Position numbers and translations under genes: made by a program. Source: Rhizophagus irregularis (lineage: Eukaryota; Glomeromycota; Glomeromycetes; Glomerales; Glomeraceae). Taken from it: 64,000 bases of DNA. The stretch lies in NCBI RefSeq assembly GCF_026210795.1, contig NC_089430.1, positions 4,650,001-4,714,000 of the forward strand. Direction: 5' to 3'. This document shows positions 46,750 through 58,305 of the stretch, piece after piece. The notes beneath the pieces are model-generated. The model was not told the origin of the DNA and did no database searches. It worked only from the letters and a program-made list of their open reading frames with translations. How positions within the stretch are numbered: the stretch's first letter is position 1; every line of letters starts with the position of its first letter.

Positions 46750-49700
46750 ATGAAGTTACTTTTTATTTTTCTTTTATCAATTATTTTATTGTTGATATTA
46801 CCAGTAAAATCATCTATTTCATTTCAAGAACCACAACCTGCAATTCCTTCAACTCCTCGCGTGTTAGGTACAGATTGTTTTGATGATGGCACGATAGTCC
46901 TTCGAACAGTTCGTTTAAACTATACAGCTCCTCCCAAACTTTGTGTGGAAGAAAACTTAACAATCCGTACAATTTATCCAAATGGAACTGTTAAAGGATT
47001 TGATCTTTCAGCAAATACATTAGATATACAACCTCTCAATTTTTGTCTTCTTGCAAAAGCCAGCCCTATTAGATTCTATCCTATAAGAAAAAATCTTTTA
47101 TTAATAACTTATACAATAGCTGAGGATGAAAATAATCCTTATACTTATAATGATTGGGGAATGACTATTGATTTAGATGGAATAATTAAAAAGTATATAT
47201 GTTAATTAACTTTTTAAATATATATGTGTGCATAAATAATAAAATTAATTATTATTCCGCTTTTTTATAGTAAAACTAGATTGGGTCCATCTTATGTTAA
47301 TTCAACTACTAACGAGTGGATACCCGGCCGTGAATCTATTATATTAAATGTTCATCGTGAAAATGGATTTATTCGTGGTTTGCCTGTAACTGGTACTAAT
47401 TCATTAGTCTTGCAACAATTCAAAGTGTAAGTATTATATCATAATTTACGAAAATTAATTTTATTGTATTAATTTAATATATATATTTTTTCCTTTATAA
47501 GAAATGAAAATGGGGAAATTCAATCTCTTGCAAAAACTTACCTGAATTATACGGCTATTCCAACCGAAATAGTTGCAACAATGGACGGAGGGTACGCGGT
47601 TATTTATCCTGATTATTCACCGGCAACAACAATCCCCTTAACTCCACTTATGTCGATCCGTGGCTTTTTTTTACAAAATGGAAATCCAGAAAAGCAAGGC
47701 CCATTTGTTCTTTATCAAACTTCAAATCCTGTGTCAAAAATTATATTACTTGATTGTGATTTTACTAAAGTGGGATATGGTCAAACTTGTATACTGGTTT
47801 TAAACCTTGCACCAGCAATAGGTCAAACAGTAGCTCAAAATACGTTTATTAAAATTGATTTTCTTTCAACGGGAACTGTATATAATATTACGATTTTTCA
47901 AAACCCTGCAGATCTTACTAATTTTGCTATTATGTCATTAGATTATGGAGGTTATTTCTTATTTAGTATAGCACCAAATCCAAATAATATAGCTTTAAAT
48001 AATCTTTATGGTTATGTTTTGGATGAACAAAGTAAACGTTATGATTGGAATATATCATACCCCGCTCCAACAAATTTTGCTGGTGATGTTTTAATTTTAC
48101 CAAATAATACTCTCATAATTCCTCAAGTGGAAACTGGACAAACTTGGAGGTTGCTCACCACTGATTTGTATAAGATCGAGGGTGCACGTGGTAAGGTGAT
48201 ACGAGCGAGAAACAATATATACTATCGTATAAAAAAAATTTTTTTTTTTTAACTTTTGTTTGTATAAATTTTTAAATTATTATTAGATCATGGTTATGGA
48301 AATTTACATATCTCCAGCACAATTCCGAACATTAATGATATTATAGATCCATCTAATATCGGAACCCTTACAATTAAATTTTATAATAGAGTTAATTTAT
48401 CACCTTATCGTAACGTTACGATCTTACAAGATGGTGGTATTGTACGTCAAACTACTTCTGTAAGCGACGATAATGGAGATTTTGTAAAACTTATTGATGA
48501 TTATACCATTGAAATCAAAGTGATTGATAGTACTTTTAATCAGCCTAATACAAAGTATTATATTTTAATGGATGATGGTTTTGTAGAGAGTAAAGATCTT
48601 AAAGAACCTATCATTGGTATACAAGATGATTCTTGGAGGTTTATTACGGGTAAGTTCTTTATCTTAAAATGAAAATAATATTAAATATATACATAAAATA
48701 AATTTTTTTTTTTTTTTCATAATAGCTCAAGAAGATGTTACACAAAACAGTGGTTTATCAAATTATTATAAAAAGAAAGTAAACGCATCTAGCATTGACG
48801 GAAAAGTTCGATTGACTCCAGAAGGAACTACTGATTTCAAAAGTTTTAAACATGACAGAATTAAAGTTAAAGAATTTTTTGATAATTTAACACATGAATT
48901 GGCCAAAGCAGTCCCTGTTGGTCAGGAAAGAATAACTACAAATTACAGACATGAAATTGATACTTCCGCTTCACCTGAACAATATATCTTATCTATTAAT
49001 ATTAAAAAAGCTAAGAATAAAGATGACAAGAATGTTAATTCAATAGCTAGTGATTTAGATACTTTAATAAGAAATAAACTTATTACTGTTATTGGTTCTG
49101 GAGAGTATTCAAATTATTTAGATAAAGATTATGGATATGAACCCATACGTAAGAATCCAATTTTTTTTTTTTTTTCGGATCAGTCTCAAATAATTAAATA
49201 ATTTTTTTTTTTTTATAAAAATAGCTAGGTGGATAGAAGAAAATTTGAAAAGTCTTCTTGGAACAATTGCATTAAATATCGTATTATTGCTCATTGCTTA
49301 TTGGGTAAATATTCATTTAATATTAATATATTATTTAATATTGACGAGAAAAAATTTTTTTTTCTAACTTTTCCCTTTTTTTTTTTTTAGAAAAAAACAT
49401 TTGCAATTTATACATGTGGCAACGCTATTGAAAAATTTGTGACGACAATTCTTTTTACTAGCATAGATGCGGATAGTGTTGAAAATATTTTTACTGCAAG
49501 GTAAAAAAAAAATTAAAAGAAACACAAATAAATTTATTTATTTATTTTTTTTTTAAAAAAAAATACTAATTTATTATTCTCTTTTCTTTCCCTCATTATT
49601 TCTTTCTTCTAGTCTTTTCTTTGTAACATTTCCGTTTATCGTCAATTTGGGATTTGCATTTAAAATTGTATTACATGAACTTTTAAGACATGATTTAGGA

Positions 49701-51392
49701 AAATTAGTGGAAAGCGTTAAAAAACATAAAGATGACGTATCAAATTCTATTGAAAGAAATAAATCCAAAAAAATCAATGATACAAAAAATATAGCCAGTG
49801 ATACGGAAGATAATTCAAATAAAGACAATGATACAATAGAAGCTGAACCAAAAAAAGTCAATGTTACAAAACATCCACATTCAATTAGAGAATTAATAAA
49901 AAGAGCAATAAAAGGTGACGAAGAAAAAGTTAAGAAACTTACAAAAATAATAAGAGAAACTAGAAGTGAATTAATAAAAATTGAAGAAGAGTTGGCAGAA
50001 GTTAGTGAACTCTCGAAAAATTTGCAAGAGGTTAATAAAACATTAAAGGATTCTGAAAAATACACCGCCAACAAGGAAAATTTGGTAAAAATTAACGATC
50101 ATATAAAAGATTTAACGCAAGTTGAAGATTTTACCGAAGAATTGGTAGACGTTAGTAGACATTTAAATGAACTTGAGAAATTATTAAAAGAATTGAAAGA
50201 AATTGATGATACAGAATTGAAAGAAGTTATCGTTAGCGAAAAAGAATCGAAAGTAGATAACGTGGAAGATTTAAAAGTTAATGAAGAAATTGTCCGTGAA
50301 TTTAAAAAAGAATTAAATAGACTTAATGATCTTATGAAAGGATTCGAACAAGTTGAAGAACTAAAGAAACAATTAAATGAAGCTGTAGGCTTTATGAATA
50401 GATTAAAAAAAGAAGATCAAAGCCAAAAAGATCTAATCCAAAAAGATAAGGATTCAATCCAAAAAGATAAGGATTCAATCCAAAAAGATAAGGATTCAAT
50501 CCAAAAAGATATGGATTCAATCCAAAAAGATATGGATTCAATCCAAAAAGATAAGGATTCAATCCAAAAAGGACTACTTATTATCCAATTAGAAAAACTT
50601 AACAGCTTTAAAAAAGAAATAGAAAAAACTAGCATTCAAGAATTGGAAAAAGAAAGAGAAGAATTGGAAAAAAAAAGAGAAGAATTGGAAAAAGAAAGAG
50701 AAGAGTTGGAAAAAGAAAGAGAAGAATTTGACGATATAAAGGATAATAAAGAAGTAAAAGAGGGAGAAAATAGGAATAGTATATTTGACTATGTTAAGAC
50801 ATTGGGTGGTAAAGTCATAAATATAAATATTGAAGAGACACTCGAAAAAGTGATAGAAAAAGATCAGCAGCCGAAGAAATATCGAAAATTTTCAAAATGG
50901 TTAAGAGATTATAAAGATAATCAAACAATTATAGTATTATTCACGATATTAGCAGGAGTTGATATTTCACATTTAGAATTGCTTGGATCAAAATTACGAA
51001 TTGGAATTCCAGGTCTTAATTATTGTGGTCTTGAAACTCGAAATGTTGACATTAATTTTAATGCTAAATTATCTCCTGCAGCAGAAAATGGTTTATTTTG
51101 GGGTGATGTCATTAATATTTTCATTGAAGATCTTTCTGCAATATTTATTCAGGTATGTAAATTATTTTTGCATTAATTTTTTATCTTTTATTAAACCAAT
51201 CATTGAATTTTTATTTTATTTTTTTAATAGTGTTTTTATTTGTCTCAAGTTGTATCATTTGGTTACACGCCTATATACACTATTGCAAAATCTGTTATAC
51301 ATCTCGGTACTAACTCACATCACATATATCAATATAAACGTAATCATTCCACCAACCCGTGTAATCCCAGTAATTCTGCTGCAGAAGAATGA
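46750..51392 (+). CDS. Large signal-peptide, membrane and coiled-coil protein
   Basis: Nine exons (46750-47192, 47271-47426, 47502-48190, 48287-48649, 48726-49148, 49225-49304, 49391-49500, 49613-51152, 51231-51392) join in frame to 1321 residues. A signal peptide (MKLLFIFLLSIILLLILPV) leads into about 670 beta-rich residues with many N-glycosylation sequons (NYT, NLT, NGT, NST). Two hydrophobic segments follow (SLLGTIALNIVLLLIAYW near 700-718; SLFFVTFPFIVNLGFAFKIV near 755-775). Then comes a highly charged coiled coil of about 370 residues with two perfect-period heptad arrays (IQKDKDS near 1030-1076; EELEKER near 1098-1128). A conserved ending closes it (FSKWLRDYKDNQTI, HLELLGSKLRIGIPGLNY, QVVSFGYTPIYTIAKSV). 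I recognise no catalytic domain. The plan suggests a cell-surface protein whose tail reaches into the cytoplasm. A decayed paralogue of the tail lies at 53545-56408. Confidence 0.82.
50437..50577 (+). repeat. 21-nt tandem repeat encoding a heptad
   Basis: AAAAAGATAAGGATTCAATC recurs about seven times in register with the reading frame and encodes IQKDKDS or IQKDMDS. Identity between units is almost complete, which points to recent slippage. A second 21-nt array (GAATTGGAAAAAGAAAGAGA) lies at 50640-50728. Confidence 0.9.
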
Positions 51393-53544
51393 ATGGAAAT
51401 GCTCAAAACTTGATTAATAATTTTGTAAAATAACCTTCCAAATAAATCTCTCATCGTTCGATCAATATAACTTATTAAATTTAAATAAATATTTTATATA
51501 TATATATGTATAATAATAACAAATGTCCTTAAAATTTTTTTATTTTTCCAATTAAATTTTCTAATATATAAATTTGTTATACACGATCTGCCTAACAAAA
51601 ATTTTGTTTCTTTACGCATCGCCGATTAATAATACGTTTATGTCGTTAACGTTAATACAAATTAACTTTAATCGAATAAATTTCTATTCGTATGAAATTA
51701 TTATTCAAATTAATCATATTATTGCAATGAAAGACTTTTAGACATTTAACGATGAGATAATTTTTCTGTACTATAGTTGCGTCTTCTGGTTAGGATCACG
51801 AAAATCGAACTGATCATCTCAGTTTAAGTTTCATTTTGAAAAATGGGACCAATATGAAACGATTTAAAATTCGAAATTCGGTTTAAAATAAATATATAAC
51901 TTAATCAATAAGTATGGATAATCCGATCATTTTAAAGAAAGTATTAAGAAATTTATATATTTTTTTTATAACAAAATAAATTTAAATATTTTGGGGCCTG
52001 GTAATTATCTTGGCCGAAATTAAGCATAGTGCTGGCCAAAATCGAATATAATTCAGGCCAAAAACCGTTTGATTAGTTTCAATTTGAACTGATATATAGT
52101 CGGTTTGGAATCGACATAAAAAACTGGCATAAAACCAAAATGTGTAGTGATAATATTCACGAAGTTGACATTGCACATTTAAATTCGAATAAATCACAGT
52201 CAAAATGCATATTATAAAGAAGTTACATTTATATACAGTGCGTACTTTTATATTTTTTTATTACTCGATCGATTCTTAATGTAAATAAATACACATGAAA
52301 AATTGCATTTTATCCATAAAAACTATATAAATTTGATTAAAGAACGTATATTTGATAACTATATTCTTCATGTAATCTGTGTATTCTTAAAATTCAAACC
52401 TTTTTTGATTAATAAAAACTTTTTATTTAAAATATTATTGATTATTTAATATTTATTATTTACTTAATTATTTATGGAATTTTCAATAAAGACTTTTTAA
52501 TGATTGCTAGATTTTGTAATTGATTTTAATTGCAATAATAAATTAAAATATTAAATAAAAAAAAATTTTTTTTTTATATCAAATACAAATAATTAATTTT
52601 TTTAACGGGAATGAACCCTCAACTACTGTATCTTTGACGACGGGTTTAGGATTAGGTTAGGGTTAGTATGTTAATAGCTATCAGAATGTATCACACCTTT
52701 CTAAATTTTTTTTCGTAAAAGAAATGTTATTTGTAACTATTAAGCGTGACAAATATAAATAATTGGTTCTTATACATCCAACCTAATTTTATATGCTAAC
52801 ATATTTTAAAAAAATCTAAAAAACTTAAATTATGGGACTGTCCTTTTAACTTGTATAAATACTATATAAAATACCGACCGCCAATCTCAAAATTTTGAGT
52901 CCATAAAATGAGAATCGTGCGTACCTTCAAGGAAAGTCAAAGTATGTCGTCATAAAAATACGGTAATTGATGTTATTCTTTAAACTTCTTTTTAATCTGT
53001 TTGTTCCTTTTTTTATATAATTCCTAATAATGAAGCATTTTTCATTAATTCAGTTAACGATAGCAAGTCTGCCGAACGCCAGAACCTATCATAGTGCAGG
53101 CTGAAATTAATAGTCCAATTACGTGAACTTTACAAAATTAATTCGCTCTTTACAACTGTTATGAAGAATATAAGAAGATAAGCTATTTAATGGGTAACGT
53201 AAATGTGCTTATAAGGGGGGATGTGACTATATCTGGGTGACTATAGGGGTCGACTGTATATGTTGTGTCTCAGGTGTCGATTTGCGTCATGTGATAACTG
53301 ACGTGCGTCAGATACTTGACGTCTTGACACGCACTTGTCACATAATATTAAGGACATTAATTTGCAAGTTGCGAGAGACGGAAAGATTTCATTAATGATT
53401 GATGGGGAAATTATATATACAGTATATATAAATTTATAATCTGGAGCCGAAATGCAATTATATATTGGTACAGGTTTATTACAATTTTGAACTTACAACC
53501 TAACTTTCTGGCTATCTCCCATTAAAAAAATCATGAGAATATCA
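51393..53544. other. Intergenic, dispersed repeat pieces
   Basis: No supported gene (the minus frame at 51982-52203 lacks a domain). Two copies of a dispersed element are seen, at about 52010-52040 (GGCCGAAATTAAGCATAGTG) and 53071-53112 (TATCATAGTGCAGGCTGAAA). A GGTTAGGGTTAG stretch near 52655-52668 is telomere-like but isolated. A TGACG-TGCGTC inverted motif cluster lies around 53285-53335. Confidence 0.45.
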
Positions 53545-54210
53545 CATTTGTAATTATAATTGATGAATTTACAAGAACTGACCTTACAAAATAATTAACA
53601 AAAATTAATGAATTGTTAAATAAAGAAACCAATCCTAAAAAATCAGAAAAACTGGTAATCATCCAAAAGTACCAGAAATAGTTAGCGATCCCGATCATAC
53701 AAAAGATATGAAAATGAGCGATTCTGATACAAAAGATATGAAATGGAAGTAGCCAGCGATCTTGATTATACAAAAGATTTGAAAATAGAAGTAGACAGTG
53801 ATTCTGATCATACAAAAGAAGATGATCCTGATCCCACAGAAGTATCAACATCATCGGGAAATTTTTTAAGGGGATATATTATTGATGAAAATATCACATG
53901 ATATATATCAGACTTCATCGAGATATACCGATGTGGATAAATTGAAAATAATTATCAGTATCGTTAAATTACGACAATTATCTTATAGTTAAAAATAGTT
54001 AAATTATTTATTGTTAAATAGTGTAATGTAATTATGTTACTTCATTAAATAATGTTAAATTATTCATTTGTTAAATATCGTTAGATTAATTAGTTGTTTT
54101 ATTCAATAAAAATCAATTAATAAACACATTATTTAAATCTATACTAAAATTAATTACTCTGAAGATGTTTTTCCATTTCCAAAACTCCAATTCCTAATGA
54201 AATAAAAAAA

Positions 54211-54572
54211 AATTAGTTTAAGTTACGTCTTTCGAACTCAAACATCTGAAGACTACAAAAAAAAATAATAAACGTTAAATAACGTTTTAAATAAAAAAAA
54301 GTAAGTTTCGCGATGAAACTTACTTATCTCTAGTATCTGAACCCTAAAATCATGGAGCCTACAAAATAGAAGAATAAAACGTTAATGAACGTTTATATTA
54401 AAAAAAAAAAGAAATGGTAAATTTTGCAAAGAAACTTACCGTTTCTAATCTCAAGTGCCCCCTGATCGATACCTCTGGGACCTATAAAAAAATTATAAAA
54501 AAAAGAAACGTAAGTAAACGTTTCATTTAGAAAACAAAAAAAAAGGTGAGTTTCATAACAAAATTTACCCGT
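54211..54572 (+). repeat. Three tandem units, each with two stem-loops
   Basis: Each unit of about 105-130 nt has stem A followed, after an A-rich joint, by stem B. Stem A: AAACGTT-aaat-AACGTTT (54270-54287), AAACGTT-aatg-AACGTTT (54378-54395), GAAACGT-aagtaa-ACGTTTC (54505-54524). Stem B: GTAAGTTTC-gcgat-GAAACTTAC (54301-54323), GGTAA..TTACC (54416-54440), GGTGAGTTT..AAATTTACC (54545-54569). Loops and single-stranded parts differ while the stems keep pairing, with G-T wobbles in the last stem B. Between units a mixed-composition piece contains CCTAC, CCTAT or similar before the A-rich stretch. Confidence 0.7.
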
Positions 54573-54710
54573 TTAAAACTCTAATGCTTATAATCATCTC
54601 TGAGTTACTCATATTTTGAATAACTTTTTGTAATAGTTACGTAATTTTGTGTATACCCACTGATTATTTTTTTCTATAAATAAACCACATTTTGGAATTT
54701 TTTTTCATAA

Positions 54711-54858
54711 TATAACTCTCTTTTTTTAATAATATCTCTCTCGTTTTTTTTAAATATATCTTCCTCGTTTTTTTTATAATATCTCTCTCATTTTTTTTAT
54801 ATCTCTCATTTTTTTTTTATAATGTTCTTTTTTTATAATATCTCTGTTTTTTTTAAAA
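54711..54858 (+). repeat. T-rich degenerate tandem repeat
   Basis: ATATCTCTCTCGTTTTTTTT-like units of about 25-30 nt, six or seven copies, with variable T-run lengths. The strand is almost free of G. Confidence 0.7.
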
Positions 54859-56755
54859 TCTTATCCTGGTACTTTGGCTAGTTCAATTCTAGTCTAAGAT
54901 CTTGACAATCATTTTTTAATTTTTTTTTTTGAAAATATCAGGATTTTTTAGGATAATTATCACTTTCCAATAAGTGTGTTATCGTTCGGACGTTTTGATC
55001 ATGCATTAATTAATAACATCATAAATAAGTTTTATTTAACTTTCTGTAAATTTCATCTTTATGCTACTTTTAATCCACTTTATAAGCTTTATTTAAACTT
55101 TTCCTACAAAATATTCATTTACATCATATTTTTTTACTCCACTTTATTATATCAATCATGTGTTATTGTTATGACTAATAAAAATATCGGTCTATGAAAA
55201 TCTGCATGATCCTATTGGGCTGAAAGATAATTATAATTATCGTTAAAAATAGTTATTATATAAAATAAGCAGTATATATTAAGGATAGTTTGCACGAATT
55301 TCCTTAATTTTATATTAATATTTAGCAATAATTGTATTATAAAATTATGTATAAAAAATAACTTTCATGATTAATTTATCAACAATTATCATGATAATTA
55401 ATTATGATTATTAACAATATCGTTAATTAACATGATAATTAATTACGATAATTAATCAATATTGCAAATTGTCTGCATTTAACTTATTTAACTTATTGAT
55501 AATTATCAATATAATAAATTGTCTGCATTTAACAATTCGTTGATCATCGATTTAAGTGATAATTATCGATATCTATCCCCTAAAAAAATTTCCCGATGAT
55601 ATAATAAACTTATAAAGAATTGGAAAAGTTGAGGATTTTGTACAGGAATTAAAAGAACTTAAGAACTCCCAGAAGAAATATTAATGTCGATATTGAAAAA
55701 AGTAAATGAATTTACAAAAGATTCTTTAAAGAATAAAGCGCTTAAAGAAGAATATACAAAACTTAAGAGTTGAATTGGAAAAAGTTAACGAACTTACTGA
55801 AGAATTTAACAAATTTACAGGAAAGTTGAATGAAGTAAAAAATTAAAAGATAAAATGGAGTTGAAGATGACGTAGATAACGTTGGTGATATAAGAAAAAA
55901 AACAAGGAAAAAAATAAGAGTTGGTATAGTAAGGTTATAAAAGAGGAAAATGATCGCCAGTCAACACAAATAAAGGATATCAAAAGTTTTCAAAATGGTT
56001 AAAAGATTATAGAGATAATCAAATAACAGCATTAATATTCATTAAACTAGCAGGAATTAACATTACACATTTAGAATTGCTTGTTCAAAGATACAAATTT
56101 AAATTCCTAGTAGTAAATTAAATTTGCTTGGATTAAAGCGATCTCAAAGTTTTAATATTTATTTTTAATGCTAAATTATCTCATGCAGCGGAGCGTAAAA
56201 TTATGTGAGGAAAATTATTTAACGCTCTTATCGGAGATATTTCTTTAATCATTCTACAAGTATGTAATTAATTTTTATATTGATTTTTATCTTTTATAAA
56301 TCAAACATTAAAGACTTATTGAGTTTTTATATTACTCAAGTTGTGTCACCTAGTTACACACCTGTATACAACATTTCAAAAACTAGTATTGGTCTCTTTG
56401 GCAAATGATTTATTATAATTAAATATGTGCTTACTAAAAAACAGCAACAAGAGGTTACAACAAACACATTATAATATGCGCCAATTTTTTAACAATATTT
56501 ATTTAGCAAAAATTTGATTTATTATTATTACTGTATTACTATTATTAATATTCTATCAATTTGAAATGATACTAAATTAATAAATAAAATTATACGGCGG
56601 CTTCTAAATATTTATTATTTTCACATGATAATTGATTTGTTTGTTAAAATGTTTTTAATTATTTGCAATTATTTATATATAAGTATGTACATGAAATAAA
56701 ATCTACCCAATATTATCATTTATCACAATCCTTATTGCTATTTTTTGTAATAATT

Positions 56756-56834
56756 GAACGTACATTTAATTGAACGTACATTTAATTGAACGTACATTTA
56801 ATTGAACGTACATTTAATTGGACGTACATTTATT
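56756..56834 (+). repeat. 16-bp tandem repeat, five copies
   Basis: GAACGTACATTTAATT is repeated four times exactly and a fifth time with one change (GGACGTACATTTATT). The unit contains the palindrome ACGT and TTAA. No function is evident. Confidence 0.9.
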
Positions 56835-57483
56835 CTTGAATCAATTTAAAAACTGTTTAAATTTGAAGGATTTTATAACATGTGTATTTATTAATTATTT
56901 AATTTATTCTTCATGCAAATTGTTTTTTTATTTTTATTGTTATTTCACAAAGAGAAATGATTTGTAAAAACTTCTACTTTTAACCTATACCAAATATCAC
57001 GTGATTTAATTATTAATTTCAGCCCGCACTATGATAAGTTCGGCCAGTATTTACAGTAGACTCTACGGTCGATTTTATCATCGCATCATTCGTAAAATAA
57101 TAATATATAAGAATAAAAATTCTTAGAACGTAATGGTGGTATAATATTCATATTTTTTTAGCTTTTAATTAATAGGGATTTAAAAGAAATTAAAAATTAT
57201 TATTAACTATCGTATTTTTATAACGGCACGTACATTTGATTTTTCTTTAATTAAAAAAAGGTACACACGCGTACTGTACAAAATATGCTTTATGTTATTT
57301 AATAATAAAATATAATCGGAATACCAAAAAAAATGTAATCCTACGTCCCTACCCAATTCTAAATTCAGTCATCAAACATTTCATCCCATTAAAAATTTGT
57401 CAATTATTTGTTTTGATACAAGTTTTTTTTTTATTAATAATTAATAAACAAATTATTATATATTATTATAATTGTATTCATTT

Positions 57484-57709
57484 TAGAGTTGGGTGCCGAA
57501 AATCTTTGCCGAAATCCCAAACGGTTGCCGAAATCCCAAACCTATTAACCGTATAGCAAAAGTATTTCAGTTCTTGGAATATAATAATTGTTTAAAATCC
57601 CAAATCCTAAACTGTTGCTGAAAATCCAAAACTGATGCCAAAATTCCAAATTATTACCGAAATTCAACTCTAAAAATTTGATATGGGATTTCGGCAAAGA
57701 ATTTCGGCA
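57484..57709. repeat. Inverted repeat of GCCGAAATCCC units
   Basis: TGCCGAAAATCTTTGCCGAA (57492-57511) and CCC face TTCGGCAAAGAATTTCGGCA (57690-57709) across about 200 bp. Between them the motif TTGC(C/T)GAAA(A)TCC(C)AAAC recurs directly four times. TTTTAGAGTTG and CAACTCTAAAA form a second nested pair (57483-57493, 57667-57677). MITE-like and coding nothing; it is absent from the right copy of the segmental duplication. Confidence 0.6.
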
Positions 57710-57746
57710 TTAATTATTTAGACTAAAATAATTACAAATTCTAACG

Positions 57747-57945
57747 AACAATAAAAGAATTTCATTGAAAAATTCCGTAACTAAATAATTTAGTCTAGTG
57801 AACAATAAAAGAATTTCATTGAAAAATTCCGTAACTAAATAATTTAGTCTAGTGAACAATAAAAGAATTTCATTGAAAAATTCCATAACTAAATAATTAA
57901 GTCTAGTGAACAATAAAAGAATTTCATTGAAAAATTCCATAAATA
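57747..57945 (-). repeat. 54-bp tandem repeat, about four copies
   Basis: Unit AACAATAAAAGAATTTCATT.. of 54 bp with few differences. Because 54 is divisible by three, a minus-strand frame spells an 18-residue repeat (MEFFNEILLLFTRLNYLV). I do not regard it as a gene: it has no flanking exon signals, and the frame ends with the repeat. The corresponding place at 60060-60115 has a single unit. Confidence 0.85.
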
Positions 57946-58044
57946 ATTAAGTAAATAACCAAATATTAAAACCAATAATAATTAAATAAAAAATATAATC
58001 ATGACTTACAATCATTTGATGCAATAAGCTGTTACTGTGTTACT

Positions 58045-58305
58045 GTGGTTAGATTCAATGTCGCACAAGATGATACGATCGACATGCATTGTGTAGTAGA
58101 CACAACTTCGTTTAATAATTCAAAAGTGGTTAGATTCAATATTGCACAAGATGATATGTAACTACGATCGACATACTGTGATACATTGTGTAGTAGACAC
58201 AACTTCGTTTAATAATTCAAAAGTGGTTAGATTCAATGTTGCACAAGATGATATGTAACTACGATCGACATACTGTGATACATTGTGTAGCAGACACAAC
58301 CCATA
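58045..58305 (+). repeat. 97-bp tandem repeat, three copies
   Basis: Units start with GTGGTTAGATTCAATGT at 58045, 58126 and 58223. Unit 2 is 97 bp, unit 1 lacks 16 bp, and unit 3 diverges after CACAAC. Each contains TACGATCGACATACTGTGAT (shortened in unit 1). A single decayed unit is at about 60270-60390. Confidence 0.85.

Larger units (their letters stand above)
53850..55600. mobile_element. 1.75-kb terminal-inverted-repeat element in the decayed paralogue
   Basis: Left end ATCATCGGGAAATTTTTTAA then GGGG (53850-53873) and right end (55577-55600) are reverse complements at 23 of 24 positions. They bracket DNA that has no counterpart in the intact paralogue, while coding homology resumes just outside both ends. 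There is no transposase frame inside, so it is non-autonomous. No clear target-site duplication was found. The interior holds a stem-loop array (about 54211-54572) and a T-rich repeat (54711-54858). Its left part resembles DNA near 42340-42560. Confidence 0.6.
53545..56408 (+). pseudogene. Decayed paralogue of the large membrane/coiled-coil protein
   Basis: Left part (about 53545-53849): acidic repeats in two frames (SDPDHTKDMKMSDSDTKDM; EVASDLDYTKDL; DSDSDHTKEDDPDPTEV). Right part (about 55601-56408): KVEDFVQELKELKNSQKKY, FSKWLKDYRDNQ, LAGINITHLELL, FNAKLSHAAE, GDISLIILQ then a GTATGT donor, and FYITQVVSPSYTPVYNISKT. These match, in order, the tail of the gene at 46750-51392 (QVEDFTEELV, FSKWLRDYKDNQ, LAGVDISHLELL, FNAKLSPAAE, EDLSAIFIQ, FYLSQVVSFGYTPIYTIAKS), including the position of the last intron. 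Stops and shifts are frequent. The two parts are separated by a 1.75-kb inverted-repeat element. The signal peptide and outer domain are missing. Confidence 0.75.

Noticed and set aside
49574-50074. 166-codon minus-strand frame opposite the large membrane protein
   Set aside because: Shadow of the coding strand; composition is the complement of the Lys/Glu-rich coiled coil.
52655-52668. Telomere-like GGTTAGGGTTAG
   Set aside because: Too short and isolated inside intergenic DNA to be a telomere or a clear interstitial array.
57710-57940. 76-codon minus-strand frame with an 18-residue repeat
   Set aside because: Produced by a 54-bp tandem repeat whose length is a multiple of three; no gene signals around it.
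58045-58305. Possible CRISPR-like array
   Set aside because: Whole 97-bp units repeat with no spacers, in a eukaryotic context.
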